Source: Candidatus Bipolaricaulota bacterium (GTDB lineage Bacteria; Bipolaricaulota; Bipolaricaulia; Bipolaricaulales; Bipolaricaulaceae). Taken from it: a stretch of 64,000 nucleotides of DNA. Every line of letters begins with the position of its first letter. Position 1 is the stretch's first letter. Below the pieces are notes generated by a model, which worked only from the letters and a program-made list of their open reading frames with translations, did not search any database and was not told the origin of the DNA. Where the stretch lies: the NCBI GenBank assembly GCA_025060415.1, contig JANXBT010000002.1, positions 434,001-498,000 on the forward strand, read 5' to 3'. The position numbers and the translations under genes are program-made. This document shows positions 52,048 to 62,648 of the stretch, piece after piece.

Positions 52048-53501
52048 GGCGAGCTTATGATCTCACCCTCCAATTTTTCCGCCAAGAGCCGGGCCGCTTC
52101 CTCCAGGGACAGCGGTTTCGGCCCGGTGTTGCCGGCGTAGGCGATCTCCACGGCCAGGAGGGGGTCGAAGAACCGGCGGGCCACCTCCTCCAGGGCGGCC
52201 CGCACCTCCTTGTCCTTGAGGGCCTCGTAGTGGTAGCGGTAGCCCTCGGGCAGGGTGAGGCGGAGGATCCCGTCCGCGTAGGTCCCCTGGGCGGGGGCCA
52301 GGAAGACGCCGAGGTCGGCGCGGGCCTCCCAGGCCGCCCGCACGAGTTCCGCCCACCTCTCCGCCTCGGGCCCGGCGGCGGCCGGCCCCGGGGAGGGAGG
52401 CTCCGCGTCCGGCAGGGAGGGCTCGGGTTCCTCTTCCCCGGGCGGGGGGGCGGGGCTTGGGGAGGCTTCCCCGCGGGGCTCGTGGGGCTTGGGGTTCTTC
52501 GGGAGGCCGCAGTGCTCGAGCACGAAGAGCTCCAGGCGCAGGCGGCGGGAGAAGGCCCGGGGCAGCTCGGCCCGCAGCGCCAGGAGGGCTCCAAGGAAGG
52601 GCCAGAGGGCGGCCTCCCCGGCGACCACCCGATCCCGGGCACGGCCGAGGAGCTCCTCGGCGAAGAGGGCGAGGTCCTGGCCGCGGCGGGCAAGCTCCTC
52701 CACCAGGGCCAGGGCCGCGTCCGCGTCGCGGGCCACAAGGGCGTCCAGGAACCGGTCGATCTGCTCTTGGGCGGGAAGGCCCAGGTAGGCCTCCAGGCGC
52801 GCGGGCGTGAGGGGGCCGGTCCGGCCCAGCTGCTCCAAGAGCACGAGGGCGTCGCGCAGGGAGCCGCCGGAGCGACGGGCCAAGGCCTCGGCCGCCCCAG
52901 GCCCCAACGCGAACCCCTCCGCCTGCGCGATCTCCCGCACCCTGGCGGCGATGAGCTCCTCGGGGATGGGCTGGAGCCAAAACGCCTGGCACCGGGAAAG
53001 CACGGTGGGCGGAACCTTATGGGGTTCGGTGGTGGCGAAGATAAATAGCACGTGGGGCGGGGGCTCCTCCAGGGTCTTGAGGAGGGCGTTGAAGGCTTCT
53101 TGGGTGAGCATGTGGACCTCGTCGATGATGTAGACCTTGTAGCGGGCGCCGGCGGGGAGGAAGGCCACCTCTTCGCGGAGCTGCCGCACCTGGTCGATGC
53201 CGCGGTGAGAGGCGCCGTCGATCTCCACCACGTCCAAGGATTGCCCAGAGAGGATTCGGACGCAGTTGGGGCAGCGGTTGCAGGGCTCCCCGTCCTCGGG
53301 GGCGAGGCAGTTGACGGCCCGGGCGAGGAGCCGGGCGAGCGTGGTCTTGCCCACGCCCCGCTGGCCGGCGAAGAGATAGGCGTGGTGCAGCTTCCCCTGG
53401 GCCACGGCGCGCTTGAGCGTGGCCACCACAAGCTCCTGGCCCACGACCTCGGCGAACCGCTTCGGGCGCCACCGGCGGTACAGGGAAAGCTCCTCCGCCA
53501 T
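52044..53501 (-). CDS. dnaX: DNA polymerase III subunit gamma/tau
   Basis: 485 residues. AAA+ clamp-loader motifs: Walker A GQRGVGKTTLA, zinc-binding cysteines in CNRCPNC with the upstream CLAPEDGEPC, DEVHML and the sensor SLRDAL. A proline/acid-rich linker (about 345-380) leads to a C-terminal domain. It is short for a full tau, and no long A or T run that could give slippage to gamma was seen. The ATG lies nine bases after a TAATCT -10 box. Confidence 0.96.
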   Translation of the reverse strand: MAEELSLYRRWRPKRFAEVVGQELVVATLKRAVAQGKLHHAYLFAGQRGVGKTTLARLLARAVNCLAPEDGEPCNRCPNCVRILSGQSLDVVEIDGASHRGIDQVRQLREEVAFLPAGARYKVYIIDEVHMLTQEAFNALLKTLEEPPPHVLFIFATTEPHKVPPTVLSRCQAFWLQPIPEELIAARVREIAQAEGFALGPGAAEALARRSGGSLRDALVLLEQLGRTGPLTPARLEAYLGLPAQEQIDRFLDALVARDADAALALVEELARRGQDLALFAEELLGRARDRVVAGEAALWPFLGALLALRAELPRAFSRRLRLELFVLEHCGLPKNPKPHEPRGEASPSPAPPPGEEEPEPSLPDAEPPSPGPAAAGPEAERWAELVRAAWEARADLGVFLAPAQGTYADGILRLTLPEGYRYHYEALKDKEVRAALEEVARRFFDPLLAVEIAYAGNTGPKPLSLEEAARLLAEKLEGEIISSP

Positions 53502-53510
53502 ATCCCCGAA

Positions 53511-53516
53511 AGATTA
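53511..53516 (-). promoter_or_regulatory. -10 box of dnaX-recR (TAATCT)
   Basis: TAATCT on the minus strand, nine bases before the dnaX ATG, within the 43-base gap after larA. No strong -35. Fits the leaderless spacing rule of the window. Confidence 0.45.
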
Positions 53517-53544
53517 GGGGATGGGGGGCCGGGGGACCACGGAC

Positions 53545-54794
53545 CTACAGGCGGTCGATATCGGGCACAGTTCCGTCGGCGAGGCGCCAGAGCTGCTCGC
53601 CCGCGTTGGGCACCACGAGGATCCCCTCCGCCTCCCGCCCGCGGAACGCCTCAGGGTTGAGGGTGCGGGGATCGTGGTAGCCCAAGTTGATGCGGCGGCA
53701 GACCTCCTCGGGGATCCCGGTGGCCAAGATCACCTGGATGCGCGGTCTTTCTACGCCGGCGCGGAAGGTCCCGATGCCCTTCACGTGGGTGGCGTGGGCG
53801 AGCACCGCCCAGGGCACATGCTTGTACTTCTCCCACTGGGCGAGGAAGAAATCGCGCACGTGGTAGCCCACTTGCAGAAGCCACTCTCCGTGCGTAGGCG
53901 AGATCTCGCGGATGTGGGGGGCGTAGATGACGAGGGTGCCGCCGTCGGCCACCACGGGCTCGAGCTTGTACATGCACTTTCCAGCCAGCCAGAGCTCCCG
54001 GTACATGGGAGGGGCCAGGGAAAGGACGAAGTCGTAGGCGCGCGGAGCCCACACGATGTTCACCTTGGCGGAGAGGTCGGCCGCGGCCTCCCAGGCCTCC
54101 ACCACCTCTCCAAGAAAAAGCCCCAGGACCTCGTGGCCCCGCAGGACGAGGGAGAGGCCGAGTCTAGGGGTGGGCACGCACCGCGCGGCCTCCTCGATCA
54201 TCTCCCGCACGGGGGTCCACTTGTGCCCGTTCACCTTGGGGTTGGTGATGAGAGCCCCAAGCCAGTGGGAGACGTTCACCATGGTGGGGCCCGAGATCCC
54301 CGGGAAAAGATATTTATGCCCTCCCGAAAAGCCCACCACCTCGTGGGGAAACACCGGGCCCACCAGGAGGATCTGGTCGTAGGCGAGGGCGAGGCGGTTG
54401 ACCTCCACAGCCACCTCGAGCGCGAGAAGGCCCCGGGAGATCTGGGCCATGCGGTCGCGGGAGATCTCCCCTACCCGCACAAGGGCCTGGGGGTCCGCCC
54501 ACGCGTGCTGATAAACCCGGACGCGCGGGTGGGGAAAGCGGGGCCCAAAGTGTCGGGAGAGCTGAGCCTCCGAAAGGGGCGGATGGGTGCCCAGGGCCAC
54601 GAGGAACGCGAGCTCCTTTACCCGAGGGAGCACAGCTTCGATTAGGGCCTCGTAGATCACGGGCATGGGCAGAGTACGGGTGTCGTCGGGGACGATCACA
54701 AGGAGTCGGTCCCGCGTGAAATCCGTTTGGCTTAAGAACTCCTGGAGTTTAGTGCGGAGCTCCGGCTCAGGGATAGGACGGCCAGGGGCGAACC

Positions 54795-54801
<7 letters not shown>
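53545..54801 (-). CDS. LarA-like nickel-pincer 2-hydroxyacid racemase/epimerase
   Basis: 418 residues, family length. PDDTRTLPMP near the N-terminus, GTHPPLSEAQL, and FPHEVVGFSGGHKYLFPG with the lysine that binds the pincer cofactor and the catalytic histidine, then VSHWLGA, define LarA. LarA racemises lactate with a covalently bound nickel pyridinium dithiocarboxylate nucleotide; homologues act on other 2-hydroxy acids including sugar acids. It overlaps gnd by seven bases, so a sugar-acid substrate such as gluconate is a fair inference. The cofactor genes larB, larC and larE are not in the window. GC is lower than in flanking genes. Confidence 0.87.
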
Positions 54802-56206
<1,405 letters not shown>

Positions 56207-56210
<4 letters not shown>

Positions 56211-56654
56211 CCTTCCGCCTCCCACGGGGGCCGCTCCGGCAGGGCCCGCTCGAACTGGGCGATCTTCTCCTCCAGAAAGGAAACGATCCAAGCCCACCCG
56301 ATAGAACTCCTCCCAGGAGTCCTCCTCGTGCCCAGGGATGATGGGGTAGAAAAGGACCCCGTTTTCCCTGGCGGCCTCCAAATCCCCGGGCGCATCCCCG
56401 ATCATAAGGACATGGTCCTTGGCATAGTGGCGGGCCATGGCCACGATTTGCTGGGATTTTGTGCCCATCTCCTGCCCGCAGATGAGCCGCGCGTATTTAT
56501 CGATTCCGTGCTCGGCTCACTCCCGCTCCCGGGCCTCCACCGGACTCTGGGAGACCACTACCATGTCCGCTATGTTTTGCAGATGCGCCAAGGTCTCGCG
56601 CAGGTAGGGGAAGAGCGGGATTCCTTTAACGATCTCCTTGATGGCCCAATTCAC
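56207..56654 (-). pseudogene. Broken HAD-family phosphatase (nonsense codon, frameshift, lost N-terminus)
   Basis: Pieces in two frames give a recognisable HAD hydrolase C-terminal two thirds: an IKGIPLFPYLRETLAHL-like segment, VVVSQSPVEARERE, then a TGA at 56517-56519 in the middle of the expected EREWAEHGI (TGG to TGA), then GQEMGTKSQQI and the catalytic MIGDAPGDLEAARENG. Near 56271-56285 the frame shifts so that the usual end, LEEKIAQFERALPERPPW, is in another frame. The N-terminus with the nucleophile aspartate is missing. It overlaps the gnd start. It would have been a sugar-phosphate phosphatase; it is unlikely to work now. Confidence 0.85.
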
Positions 56655-56901
56655 TCGCTCGCTCCCGCGCCGCTTCCTCCACACCCTTAGTGATTTCCGC
56701 AAAGAAGGGGTTTAGGATGTCTGGCACAATGAGGCCTAGAGCACCAAGGGATCCCTTGACTAACCCGCGAGCAAGCTCGTTGCGCTTGTAGCCAAGAAGC
56801 TCGGCCAAGCGTTGGATACTAAGAGGGGAATCGTTCAGGGCTCGGGAGACGGTAGACGGAGAAACTCCTGCCATTTTGGCAATGTCCTTGATCGTAACCA
56901 T
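56626..56901 (-). pseudogene. Truncated LacI-family regulator
   Basis: A 91-codon reading frame begins with a good LacI helix-turn-helix (VTIKDIAKMAGVSPSTVSRAL) but lacks about eight residues (usually SEETRERI) before RLAELLGYKRNELARG. It then enters the periplasmic-binding domain (GLIVPDILNPFFAEITKGVEEAA) and stops after a few foreign residues, where the HAD remnant begins in another frame. A deletion seems to have fused the 5' end of lacI to the middle of the HAD gene. A free DNA-binding domain might still be made, but without the sugar-sensing domain. Confidence 0.8.
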
Positions 56902-56930
56902 ATTTCGTCGTCTCCTACGCGCGCGGCAAG

Positions 56931-58226
56931 CTAGGCCTTGAGGATCTCCATCTTCATGGCCACGAGGCCGGAAAGGAGCTTGGGATAAAAGTCCGTGGAC
57001 TTCTGGGGCATGGGCTCGCCTGCGTCCGCCACGGCCAGCACGTCCTCCACCTGCGTGGGATTCAGAAGAAAAGCGATCTGGCCCTTCCCCTCGTCCATGA
57101 GGGCCACGGCCTCCTCCGCGGTGTGCGTGTACTCCACGTTCGTCCCCCGGGCCAGCGTCTCCTCGTCGATCCCCAGGACCTTCTCCAGGATGGCCTTGTG
57201 CAGGATCGCCACATCCAGGCGCTTCCAGGCGGGGGCGTGCGCGCCGGGCACCACTTCCTCCGGGTTTTTCTTGAGCCGAAGCCCGAAGAACTTCCCGCCG
57301 CTGTAGGCCACGAAGACCTTTTCCCTGCGCCCCAAGCCCTGGCCTAGATAGGCGCGGGCCTCAGGGAAATCGCGCAGCTCTTCGACGAGGAAGTCCTCCT
57401 GCACCTGGCGCAGGAAATCCGGCAGGGAGAACCGCGGGAGCCCGTGCACGACCCGCGGGGTAGGACGGATCACGCAGCCGGGCTCGGCCACGTTCACCAG
57501 GGTCACGGGGATGGAGGTGAAGCTCTCGGAGCCAAGCGGCTTCCATCCCCTGCCAAAACACTCCTCCATGAAGATGCCGGCGGTCTCGAACCGGTGGTGC
57601 CCATCGGCGATGTACACGGGCAGAGGCGCGAGGGCGTCCTGGACCTCCCTCAGGGCCGGAGGGTCGGAAACGCGCCACATCTCGTGGACGTTCCCGAAGT
57701 CGTCCTGGGCGCGCATGTCCGGCGCGCGGCCCCCCACCGCGGCGAGCAAGGCCTGGGTGGCCCGCCGCGCGGGGTCCCGATAGAGGAGGAAGATGTGCTC
57801 CAGGTGCGCCTCCGTGGCGCGGAAGAGCTTCAGCCGGTCCTCCTTGGGACCGCGCAGGGTCCGCTCGTGCTTCTTCACCAGGCTTTCCCGCAGGTCCAAG
57901 AGGGCCACGAAGCCCAGCCGCTCGTAGGACCCCCCCTCGTGGGCGAAGCGCACCCGGTACAGGTAGAACGCGGGCTCCCCGTCGCGCACCAGGATCCCCT
58001 GGGAGAGCCACTCCCGGAAGAGCTCCGCCCGCTTGGCGTATTCCGCCTCGTCCTTGGGCGGGGTCTTCGTGCCGATGAGGCGCACGAAGTTGTAGGGCGA
58101 GCGCCGCAGGTACTCCGCTTCCTCCTTGGGGCCGATGCGGTCGTAGGGCTGGGTCACCACCGCGGAGAGGTCGGGCACGAGGCTGGGGTTGTAGCGGATG
58201 CCGCGGAACGGGTAGATCTTGGCCAT
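56931..58226 (-). CDS. DUF1015 family protein
   Basis: 431 residues. KIYPFRGIRYNP at the N-terminus, VVTQPYDRI, the central IADGHHRFETA and C-terminal LNPTQVEDVLAVADAGEPMP are typical of DUF1015. Distant similarity to ParB/sulfiredoxin kinases, including the serine kinase SerK, and the adjacent serine-biosynthesis genes suggest a role in serine or phosphoserine metabolism. It starts 12 bases after serA and probably shares its transcript. Confidence 0.9.
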   Translation of the reverse strand: MAKIYPFRGIRYNPSLVPDLSAVVTQPYDRIGPKEEAEYLRRSPYNFVRLIGTKTPPKDEAEYAKRAELFREWLSQGILVRDGEPAFYLYRVRFAHEGGSYERLGFVALLDLRESLVKKHERTLRGPKEDRLKLFRATEAHLEHIFLLYRDPARRATQALLAAVGGRAPDMRAQDDFGNVHEMWRVSDPPALREVQDALAPLPVYIADGHHRFETAGIFMEECFGRGWKPLGSESFTSIPVTLVNVAEPGCVIRPTPRVVHGLPRFSLPDFLRQVQEDFLVEELRDFPEARAYLGQGLGRREKVFVAYSGGKFFGLRLKKNPEEVVPGAHAPAWKRLDVAILHKAILEKVLGIDEETLARGTNVEYTHTAEEAVALMDEGKGQIAFLLNPTQVEDVLAVADAGEPMPQKSTDFYPKLLSGLVAMKMEILKA

Positions 58227-58238
58227 CGCCGCTCCTTT

Positions 58239-59144
58239 TCAGGACTTAGCCCAAGAGAGGAGGATTTCCACGATCTCGTCGCCGATGCGGGCCTGGGCCT
58301 CATGGGTTTGGGCGCCGATGTGGGGGGTGAGGGTCACCTTGGGATGCCGCAGGAGCTCCATGTTCTTGGGCGGCTCCTCTTCGAACACGTCGAGGCCCGC
58401 GCCGCCCAGCTTCCCGGAGTTCAGGGCCTCCAGGAGGGCGCGCTCGTCCACCACCCCGCCCCGGGCGCAGTTGATGAGGAAGGCCCCGTCCTTCATGAGG
58501 GCGATTTCCCGTGCGCCGATCACGGGCCCGGCGGGATCCGGCGGGATGTGGAGGGAGACGAAGTCGCTTTCGCGCAAGAGCTCCTCCAGGGAGACCATGC
58601 GCACCCCGGGGAGGGGCGACTCCTTCACGTACTTGTCGTAGGCCAGGACGCGCATGCCCAGGCACAGGGCCCGGCGGGCCAGGGCCTGCCCGATGCGGCC
58701 GATCCCGATGATCCCCAGCGTCTTCCCCTGGAGCTCGATCCCGTGGAACGCCCTCTTCTCCCACTTGCCCTCGCGCATCGTCTCGGTGGCGCGCACGAGG
58801 GAGCGGGCCAGGGCGAACATGTGGGCCAAGGCGAGCTCGGCCACGGAGTCCGTGCTGGCCTTGGGGGTGTTGAGGACCTTGATGCCTTTGGCCTCGGCGT
58901 AGTCGGCGTCGATGTTGTCGAGGCCCACCCCGGCCCGGATGATGAGCCGGAGGCCCTGGGCCGCGTCCAGGGCGGGCCGCCGCACCTTCGTGGCCGAACG
59001 CACCACGATCGCGTCGTAGCCCTTTCTCAGCTCCTCCGCCAGCTCGCCCTCCCCCATCCCCGTCTTCACCGTGACGGAAAGGCCGGCCTCCCGGAGCCGG
59101 GCCACGGCCCGCTCGTCGATGGGGTCGCAGATAAGCACCTTCAT
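58239..59144 (-). CDS. serA: D-3-phosphoglycerate dehydrogenase, short form without ACT domain
   Basis: 301 residues. The 2-hydroxyacid dehydrogenase signatures GIIGIGRIGQALARRA (NAD site), SDFVSLHIPPD, LINCARGGVVDERAL and the final HIGAQTHEAQ with the catalytic His are present. It oxidises 3-phosphoglycerate as the first step of serine synthesis. The regulatory ACT or ASB domains are absent, so feedback inhibition by serine through ACT is not expected. It sits between the aminotransferase and DUF1015. Confidence 0.92.
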   Translation of the reverse strand: MKVLICDPIDERAVARLREAGLSVTVKTGMGEGELAEELRKGYDAIVVRSATKVRRPALDAAQGLRLIIRAGVGLDNIDADYAEAKGIKVLNTPKASTDSVAELALAHMFALARSLVRATETMREGKWEKRAFHGIELQGKTLGIIGIGRIGQALARRALCLGMRVLAYDKYVKESPLPGVRMVSLEELLRESDFVSLHIPPDPAGPVIGAREIALMKDGAFLINCARGGVVDERALLEALNSGKLGGAGLDVFEEEPPKNMELLRHPKVTLTPHIGAQTHEAQARIGDEIVEILLSWAKS

Positions 59145-59154
59145 CCCCGCCTCC

Positions 59155-60234
59155 TCAGCTCAGGCCCAGGATTTCCTCGATGGCGCGCAGGAGCCCGTGG
59201 ATGTCGGCCACGGTGAGGTCGCCCATGTGGGCGATGCGGAAGGTCTTCTCCCGCAGGTCCCCATAGCCGTTGGAGATGCGCATCCCGTACTCGCGGATGA
59301 GGGTCTTGTTGAGCTCGTCCACGGAGATCCCCCGCGTGTTTTTGATGCACGTCACGGTCTTGGACCAGTAGCCCGCCTCGGGGTAGATGTCGAAGTATTT
59401 TTGGGCCCAGCTCTGCACGATCCGCGCCATCTCCTCGTGGCGGGCGAACCGCCGCTCCAGGCCCTCCTCGAAAATGTAGTCGAGCTGCAGGTTGAGGGCG
59501 AAAAGGTGGGGGATGGTGGGCGTGGCCGGGGTCTCGTTCTTCTTGTGGGAGTTGAGCATCACCAGGAAGTTGAAGTAGTAGGTGCGGGGCTTCACCTGCT
59601 CGGCGCGCTTTAGCGCCCGCTCGGAGACGGCGCACACGGTGAGGCCGGGCGGAAGCCCAAAGCACTTCTGCACGCCCGCCAGGCACACGTCCAGGCCAAG
59701 CTTGTCGAACTCGATCTTCACCCCGCCCATGGCCGTGACCGCGTCCACCAGGAGCAACACGTCCGGGAACTTCCGCACCACCTCCGCGATCTCCGCCAGC
59801 GGGTTCATGAGCCCGGTGGAGGTCTCGTTGAACACGAGGGTCACGGCGTCGAACTCCCCGGTCTTGAGCTTGGCCTCCACCTGTTCGGGCCGAATGGCCT
59901 TATCCCAGGGCACCTCCAGGGCCTCGCAAGGGATCCCGCAGGCTTGGGTGATCTCGTGCCAGCGCTTGGCGAACGCGCCGTTCACGAGGTTCAGGCACTT
60001 CTTCTTCACGCAGTTGAGGACCGCGGCCTCCATGACCCCGGTGGAGGACGAGGTGAACAGGAACACGGTCTGCTCGGTATACAGGAACTTTTTGAGCTTC
60101 GCTTGGAGCTCGGCGTAGAGCTCGCGGAACTCGGGGGTGCGGTGGTAGATCTGGGGGGTGGCCATGGCCTGGAGGACCTCCGGCCGGACCTCGATGGGCC
60201 CAGGGACGAAAAGCTTCACGTGCGACCTGCGCAT
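59155..60234 (-). CDS. Class V aminotransferase (serine-pyruvate/alanine-glyoxylate type)
   Basis: 359 residues. Fold-type I PLP enzyme with FTSSSTGVMEAA (phosphate-binding), NETSTGLMNPL, LLLVDAVTAMGGV and the PLP lysine in AGVQKCFGLPPG. The family transfers amino groups among serine, alanine, glyoxylate and phosphohydroxypyruvate; next to serA a phosphoserine aminotransferase role is likely. The ATG at 60234 follows AAGGAGGAGGG and is the first gene of the aminotransferase-serA-DUF1015 operon. Confidence 0.9.
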   Translation of the reverse strand: MRRSHVKLFVPGPIEVRPEVLQAMATPQIYHRTPEFRELYAELQAKLKKFLYTEQTVFLFTSSSTGVMEAAVLNCVKKKCLNLVNGAFAKRWHEITQACGIPCEALEVPWDKAIRPEQVEAKLKTGEFDAVTLVFNETSTGLMNPLAEIAEVVRKFPDVLLLVDAVTAMGGVKIEFDKLGLDVCLAGVQKCFGLPPGLTVCAVSERALKRAEQVKPRTYYFNFLVMLNSHKKNETPATPTIPHLFALNLQLDYIFEEGLERRFARHEEMARIVQSWAQKYFDIYPEAGYWSKTVTCIKNTRGISVDELNKTLIREYGMRISNGYGDLREKTFRIAHMGDLTVADIHGLLRAIEEILGLS

Positions 60235-60294
60235 CCCTCCTCCTTTTTGTTCCGTTCAATCTTCCCTTAGCCTGTCGGGCTGTCAACTCCCCGC

Positions 60295-61197
60295 CTAATG
60301 GGGGCCAGCCCGGCGCAAACCCATGCTCTGCGCCAAGACCAACGCCTTCTTGTACTCCTCGGACGTGATCCGCCGGGAAATCTCCGGAAATTCCCAGGCC
60401 CGGTGCGTGGGGTAGTATTGAGCCATGAGGTTCACGTAGGTGTCCGGCGAGATCTCCTCCCGCAGGAACCGCAACACCCGCTCCGTCCCCGCAAGATCGT
60501 TGGGCAAAACCAGGTGGCGCACGAGGAGGCCCCGCACCGCTAGCCCATTTTTCACCACGAGATCCCCCACCTGGCGGTGCATCTCCTTGAGCGCCGCGCA
60601 CGCCCGCGCGAAATAGTCCGGCGCGGAGGAAAGCCGCGCCGCCACCCCATCGTCCCCGTACTTGAAGTCGGGCATGTAGATGTCCACCACGCCCTCAAGG
60701 AGCCGCAAGGCCTCCACGGACTCGTAGCCCCCGCAGTTCCACACGAGCGGGATCTCCAGGCCCTGGTCCCGGGCCAAGGCCAGGGCCTCCAGGATCATGG
60801 GCGCCTGATGGGTGGGCGTGACCAGGTTCACGTTGTGGCAGCCCAGGCGCTCCAGGCGCAGCATGAGCCGCGCCAAATCCTCCACGGAGATCTCCTCCCC
60901 CTCGCCGAGCTGGGAGATCGTGAAGTTCTGGCAGAAAACGCAGCCCAGGTTGCAGCCGGAGAAAAAGATGGTGCCGGAGCCGAAGCGGCCCACGAGCTCC
61001 CGCTCCTCGCCGAAATGGGGGCCGAAGCTGGCCACCCAGGGCCTCAGGCCCGTGCGGCAGAAGCCCTTTTCCCCCCGGTCCCGCCGCGCGCCGCACGCCC
61101 GGGGGCACAGGCGGCAAGGGGAGGCCAAGTCGTACAAGGCCTGGATGCGCCGTTCCAGCTCCGAGGCACTGAGGTTGAGGTACGCCGGGTACTTCAC
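60295..61197 (-). CDS. Radical SAM protein, PflA-like activase family
   Basis: 300 residues. An N-terminal cysteine cluster (CRLCPRACGARRDRGEKGFC) precedes the radical SAM motif FFSGCNLGCVFCQN. The family is annotated as pyruvate-formate-lyase-activating-enzyme-like, with unknown substrates and frequent links to AMMECR1/MEMO proteins. The GTG at 61197 overlaps the maf stop (GTGA). No glycyl radical enzyme is in the window. Confidence 0.88.
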   Translation of the reverse strand: MKYPAYLNLSASELERRIQALYDLASPCRLCPRACGARRDRGEKGFCRTGLRPWVASFGPHFGEERELVGRFGSGTIFFSGCNLGCVFCQNFTISQLGEGEEISVEDLARLMLRLERLGCHNVNLVTPTHQAPMILEALALARDQGLEIPLVWNCGGYESVEALRLLEGVVDIYMPDFKYGDDGVAARLSSAPDYFARACAALKEMHRQVGDLVVKNGLAVRGLLVRHLVLPNDLAGTERVLRFLREEISPDTYVNLMAQYYPTHRAWEFPEISRRITSEEYKKALVLAQSMGLRRAGPH

Positions 61198-61769
61198 GGC
61201 CGCCACCCCGCGGCCAGAAGAAGCCGCCACAGGGCGCATAAGGGGAGCCCCACCACGTTGTAAAAATCCCCCTCGATCCGCTCCACGAAGGCCGCGGCCG
61301 GGCCCTGGATGGCGTAGGCCCCAGCCTTATCCAGAACCTCCTCCCGCCCCAAGTACCACTCGATTTCCCAGTCGGCCAGGGGGCGGAAGAGGACCCGCGT
61401 TTCCACGAGCTCCCGGAGGGTTTGGCCGGCGCGGCGCACCACCAGGCCCGTGGCCACGGTGTGCCAGCCGCCGGACAGGGCCCGCAAGAACTCCCGGGCC
61501 TCCCCCAGGTCCCGCGGCTTCCCGAAGGCCCGGCCCTCCCGGAACACCCCGGTGTCCGCGGCCACCACCCACGCCTCCGGGTGCTTTGCCGCCACCGCCG
61601 CCGCCTTGCGCTCCGCCAAGACCAAGAGGTCCATAGGCCCCCGCACCGCGTCCTCCGGAACGTCCGGCGGGACCACGGAAAACGCGGGCACAAGGAGGCG
61701 CAAAAGGGCGGCCCGGCGCGGGGAGGAGGAGGCCAGAATGAACGTTGGGCTCGTATAATCCGTGGCCAT
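61194..61769 (-). CDS. maf: Maf-family nucleotide pyrophosphatase
   Basis: 191 residues with ILASSSPRRAALLR, VVAADTGVF (catalytic aspartate) and KAGAYAIQGPAAAFVERIEGDFYNVVGLP. Maf proteins hydrolyse non-canonical or canonical NTPs such as dTTP/UTP. The ATG at 61769 overlaps, on the opposite strand, the ATG of the HDAC-family gene within the palindrome CCATGG, so the divergent genes have no spacer. The start could instead be slightly downstream, but no other usual start codon lies before the conserved ILASSSP. Confidence 0.93.
   Translation of the reverse strand: MATDYTSPTFILASSSPRRAALLRLLVPAFSVVPPDVPEDAVRGPMDLLVLAERKAAAVAAKHPEAWVVAADTGVFREGRAFGKPRDLGEAREFLRALSGGWHTVATGLVVRRAGQTLRELVETRVLFRPLADWEIEWYLGREEVLDKAGAYAIQGPAAAFVERIEGDFYNVVGLPLCALWRLLLAAGWRP
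61754..61759 (+). promoter_or_regulatory. -10 box of the HDAC-family gene (TATAAT), inside maf
   Basis: Consensus TATAAT eight bases before the ATG at 61768. It lies within the first codons of maf on the other strand. No good -35. Confidence 0.55.
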
Positions 61770-62616
61770 GGACATCGTTTTTAGCCCGCGGTGCCTGGAG
61801 TATAACGCGGTGGGCCACCCGGAAAACCCCGCCCGCGTGCGCCTGCTCAAGGACTACCTCGCCCGCCTGGGGTTCCCCTTCCTGGAGCCGGAGCCCGCCC
61901 CGGCCGAGGCCATCCTCAAAGTGCACACGCCGGAGCTCCTGCGCCGCGTGGAGACGGGGGACTTTTACGATCCCGACTGTCCGGTGTACCCCAACCTCGC
62001 GTTCTACGCGAAGCTGGCGGTGGGCGGGGCCATCCTGGCCCAGAGGGTGCACGGGTTCTCCATCCTGCGGCCGCCGGGGCACCACGCCGGCCCCAACTTC
62101 CTCGGGGGCTTCTGCTACCTCAACAACCTCGCCGTGGCCGTGCGCCTCTCCGGCAAAAGGACGCTCATCGTGGACATCGACGGCCACCACGGGAACGGCA
62201 CGGAGGCCATCTTCCTCCACGACCCTAAGGTGACCTACGTGAGCCTGCACCGCATGTACAACTACCCCGGGACGGGGCACACCTCCTACGCCAACGCCAT
62301 CAACGTGCCGCTTCCGCCCCGCTGCGGCGGGGAGCGCTACGTGGAGGCCCTGGAGGGGGCCCTGGAGCGGGCCGGGAAGGGCTACGAGGAGCTGGCCATC
62401 TCCGTGGGCTTCGACACCTATAAGGAGGACCCCTTGGCCTCCCTGGGCCTGGAAGTGGAGGACTACTACCATGTGGGCTACGTGTTGGGCCAGCTGAAGC
62501 TGCCCACGTTCTGCGTGCTGGAGGGGGGGTACGTGCCGGAGATCATGGGGCCGGCCGCCCACGCCTTCATCTCCGGCCTGGAGGAGGGAGGAGCCCGCAC
62601 CGGCCCCCAAAATTAG
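61768..62616 (+). CDS. Histone-deacetylase-family amidohydrolase (AcuC/acetylpolyamine type)
   Basis: 282 residues. RPPGHHAGPNFLGGFCYLNN contains the catalytic tandem histidines. IVDIDGHHGNGTEAIF supplies zinc ligands, GFDTYKEDPL gives the second metal aspartate, and EGGY follows near the end. Bacterial relatives deacetylate acetyl-CoA synthetase, polyamines or other amides. With the sirtuin at 378 this gives two classes of deacetylase in one window. The ATG at 61768 fits a -10 box eight bases upstream. Confidence 0.92.
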   Translation: MDIVFSPRCLEYNAVGHPENPARVRLLKDYLARLGFPFLEPEPAPAEAILKVHTPELLRRVETGDFYDPDCPVYPNLAFYAKLAVGGAILAQRVHGFSILRPPGHHAGPNFLGGFCYLNNLAVAVRLSGKRTLIVDIDGHHGNGTEAIFLHDPKVTYVSLHRMYNYPGTGHTSYANAINVPLPPRCGGERYVEALEGALERAGKGYEELAISVGFDTYKEDPLASLGLEVEDYYHVGYVLGQLKLPTFCVLEGGYVPEIMGPAAHAFISGLEEGGARTGPQN

Positions 62617-62634
62617 CCCTTCCCCACCCTCGGC

Positions 62635-62640
62635 TATAAT
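62635..62640 (+). promoter_or_regulatory. -10 box of the ABC importer operon (TATAAT)
   Basis: Consensus TATAAT followed by eight bases and the ATG at 62649, with no ribosome-binding site; a leaderless mRNA is predicted. Confidence 0.6.
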
Positions 62641-62648
62641 CCCGGGCC

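Noticed and set aside
52044-53501. Programmed frameshift in dnaX
   Set aside because: No A- or T-run slippery site followed by a stable hairpin was seen in the linker region.
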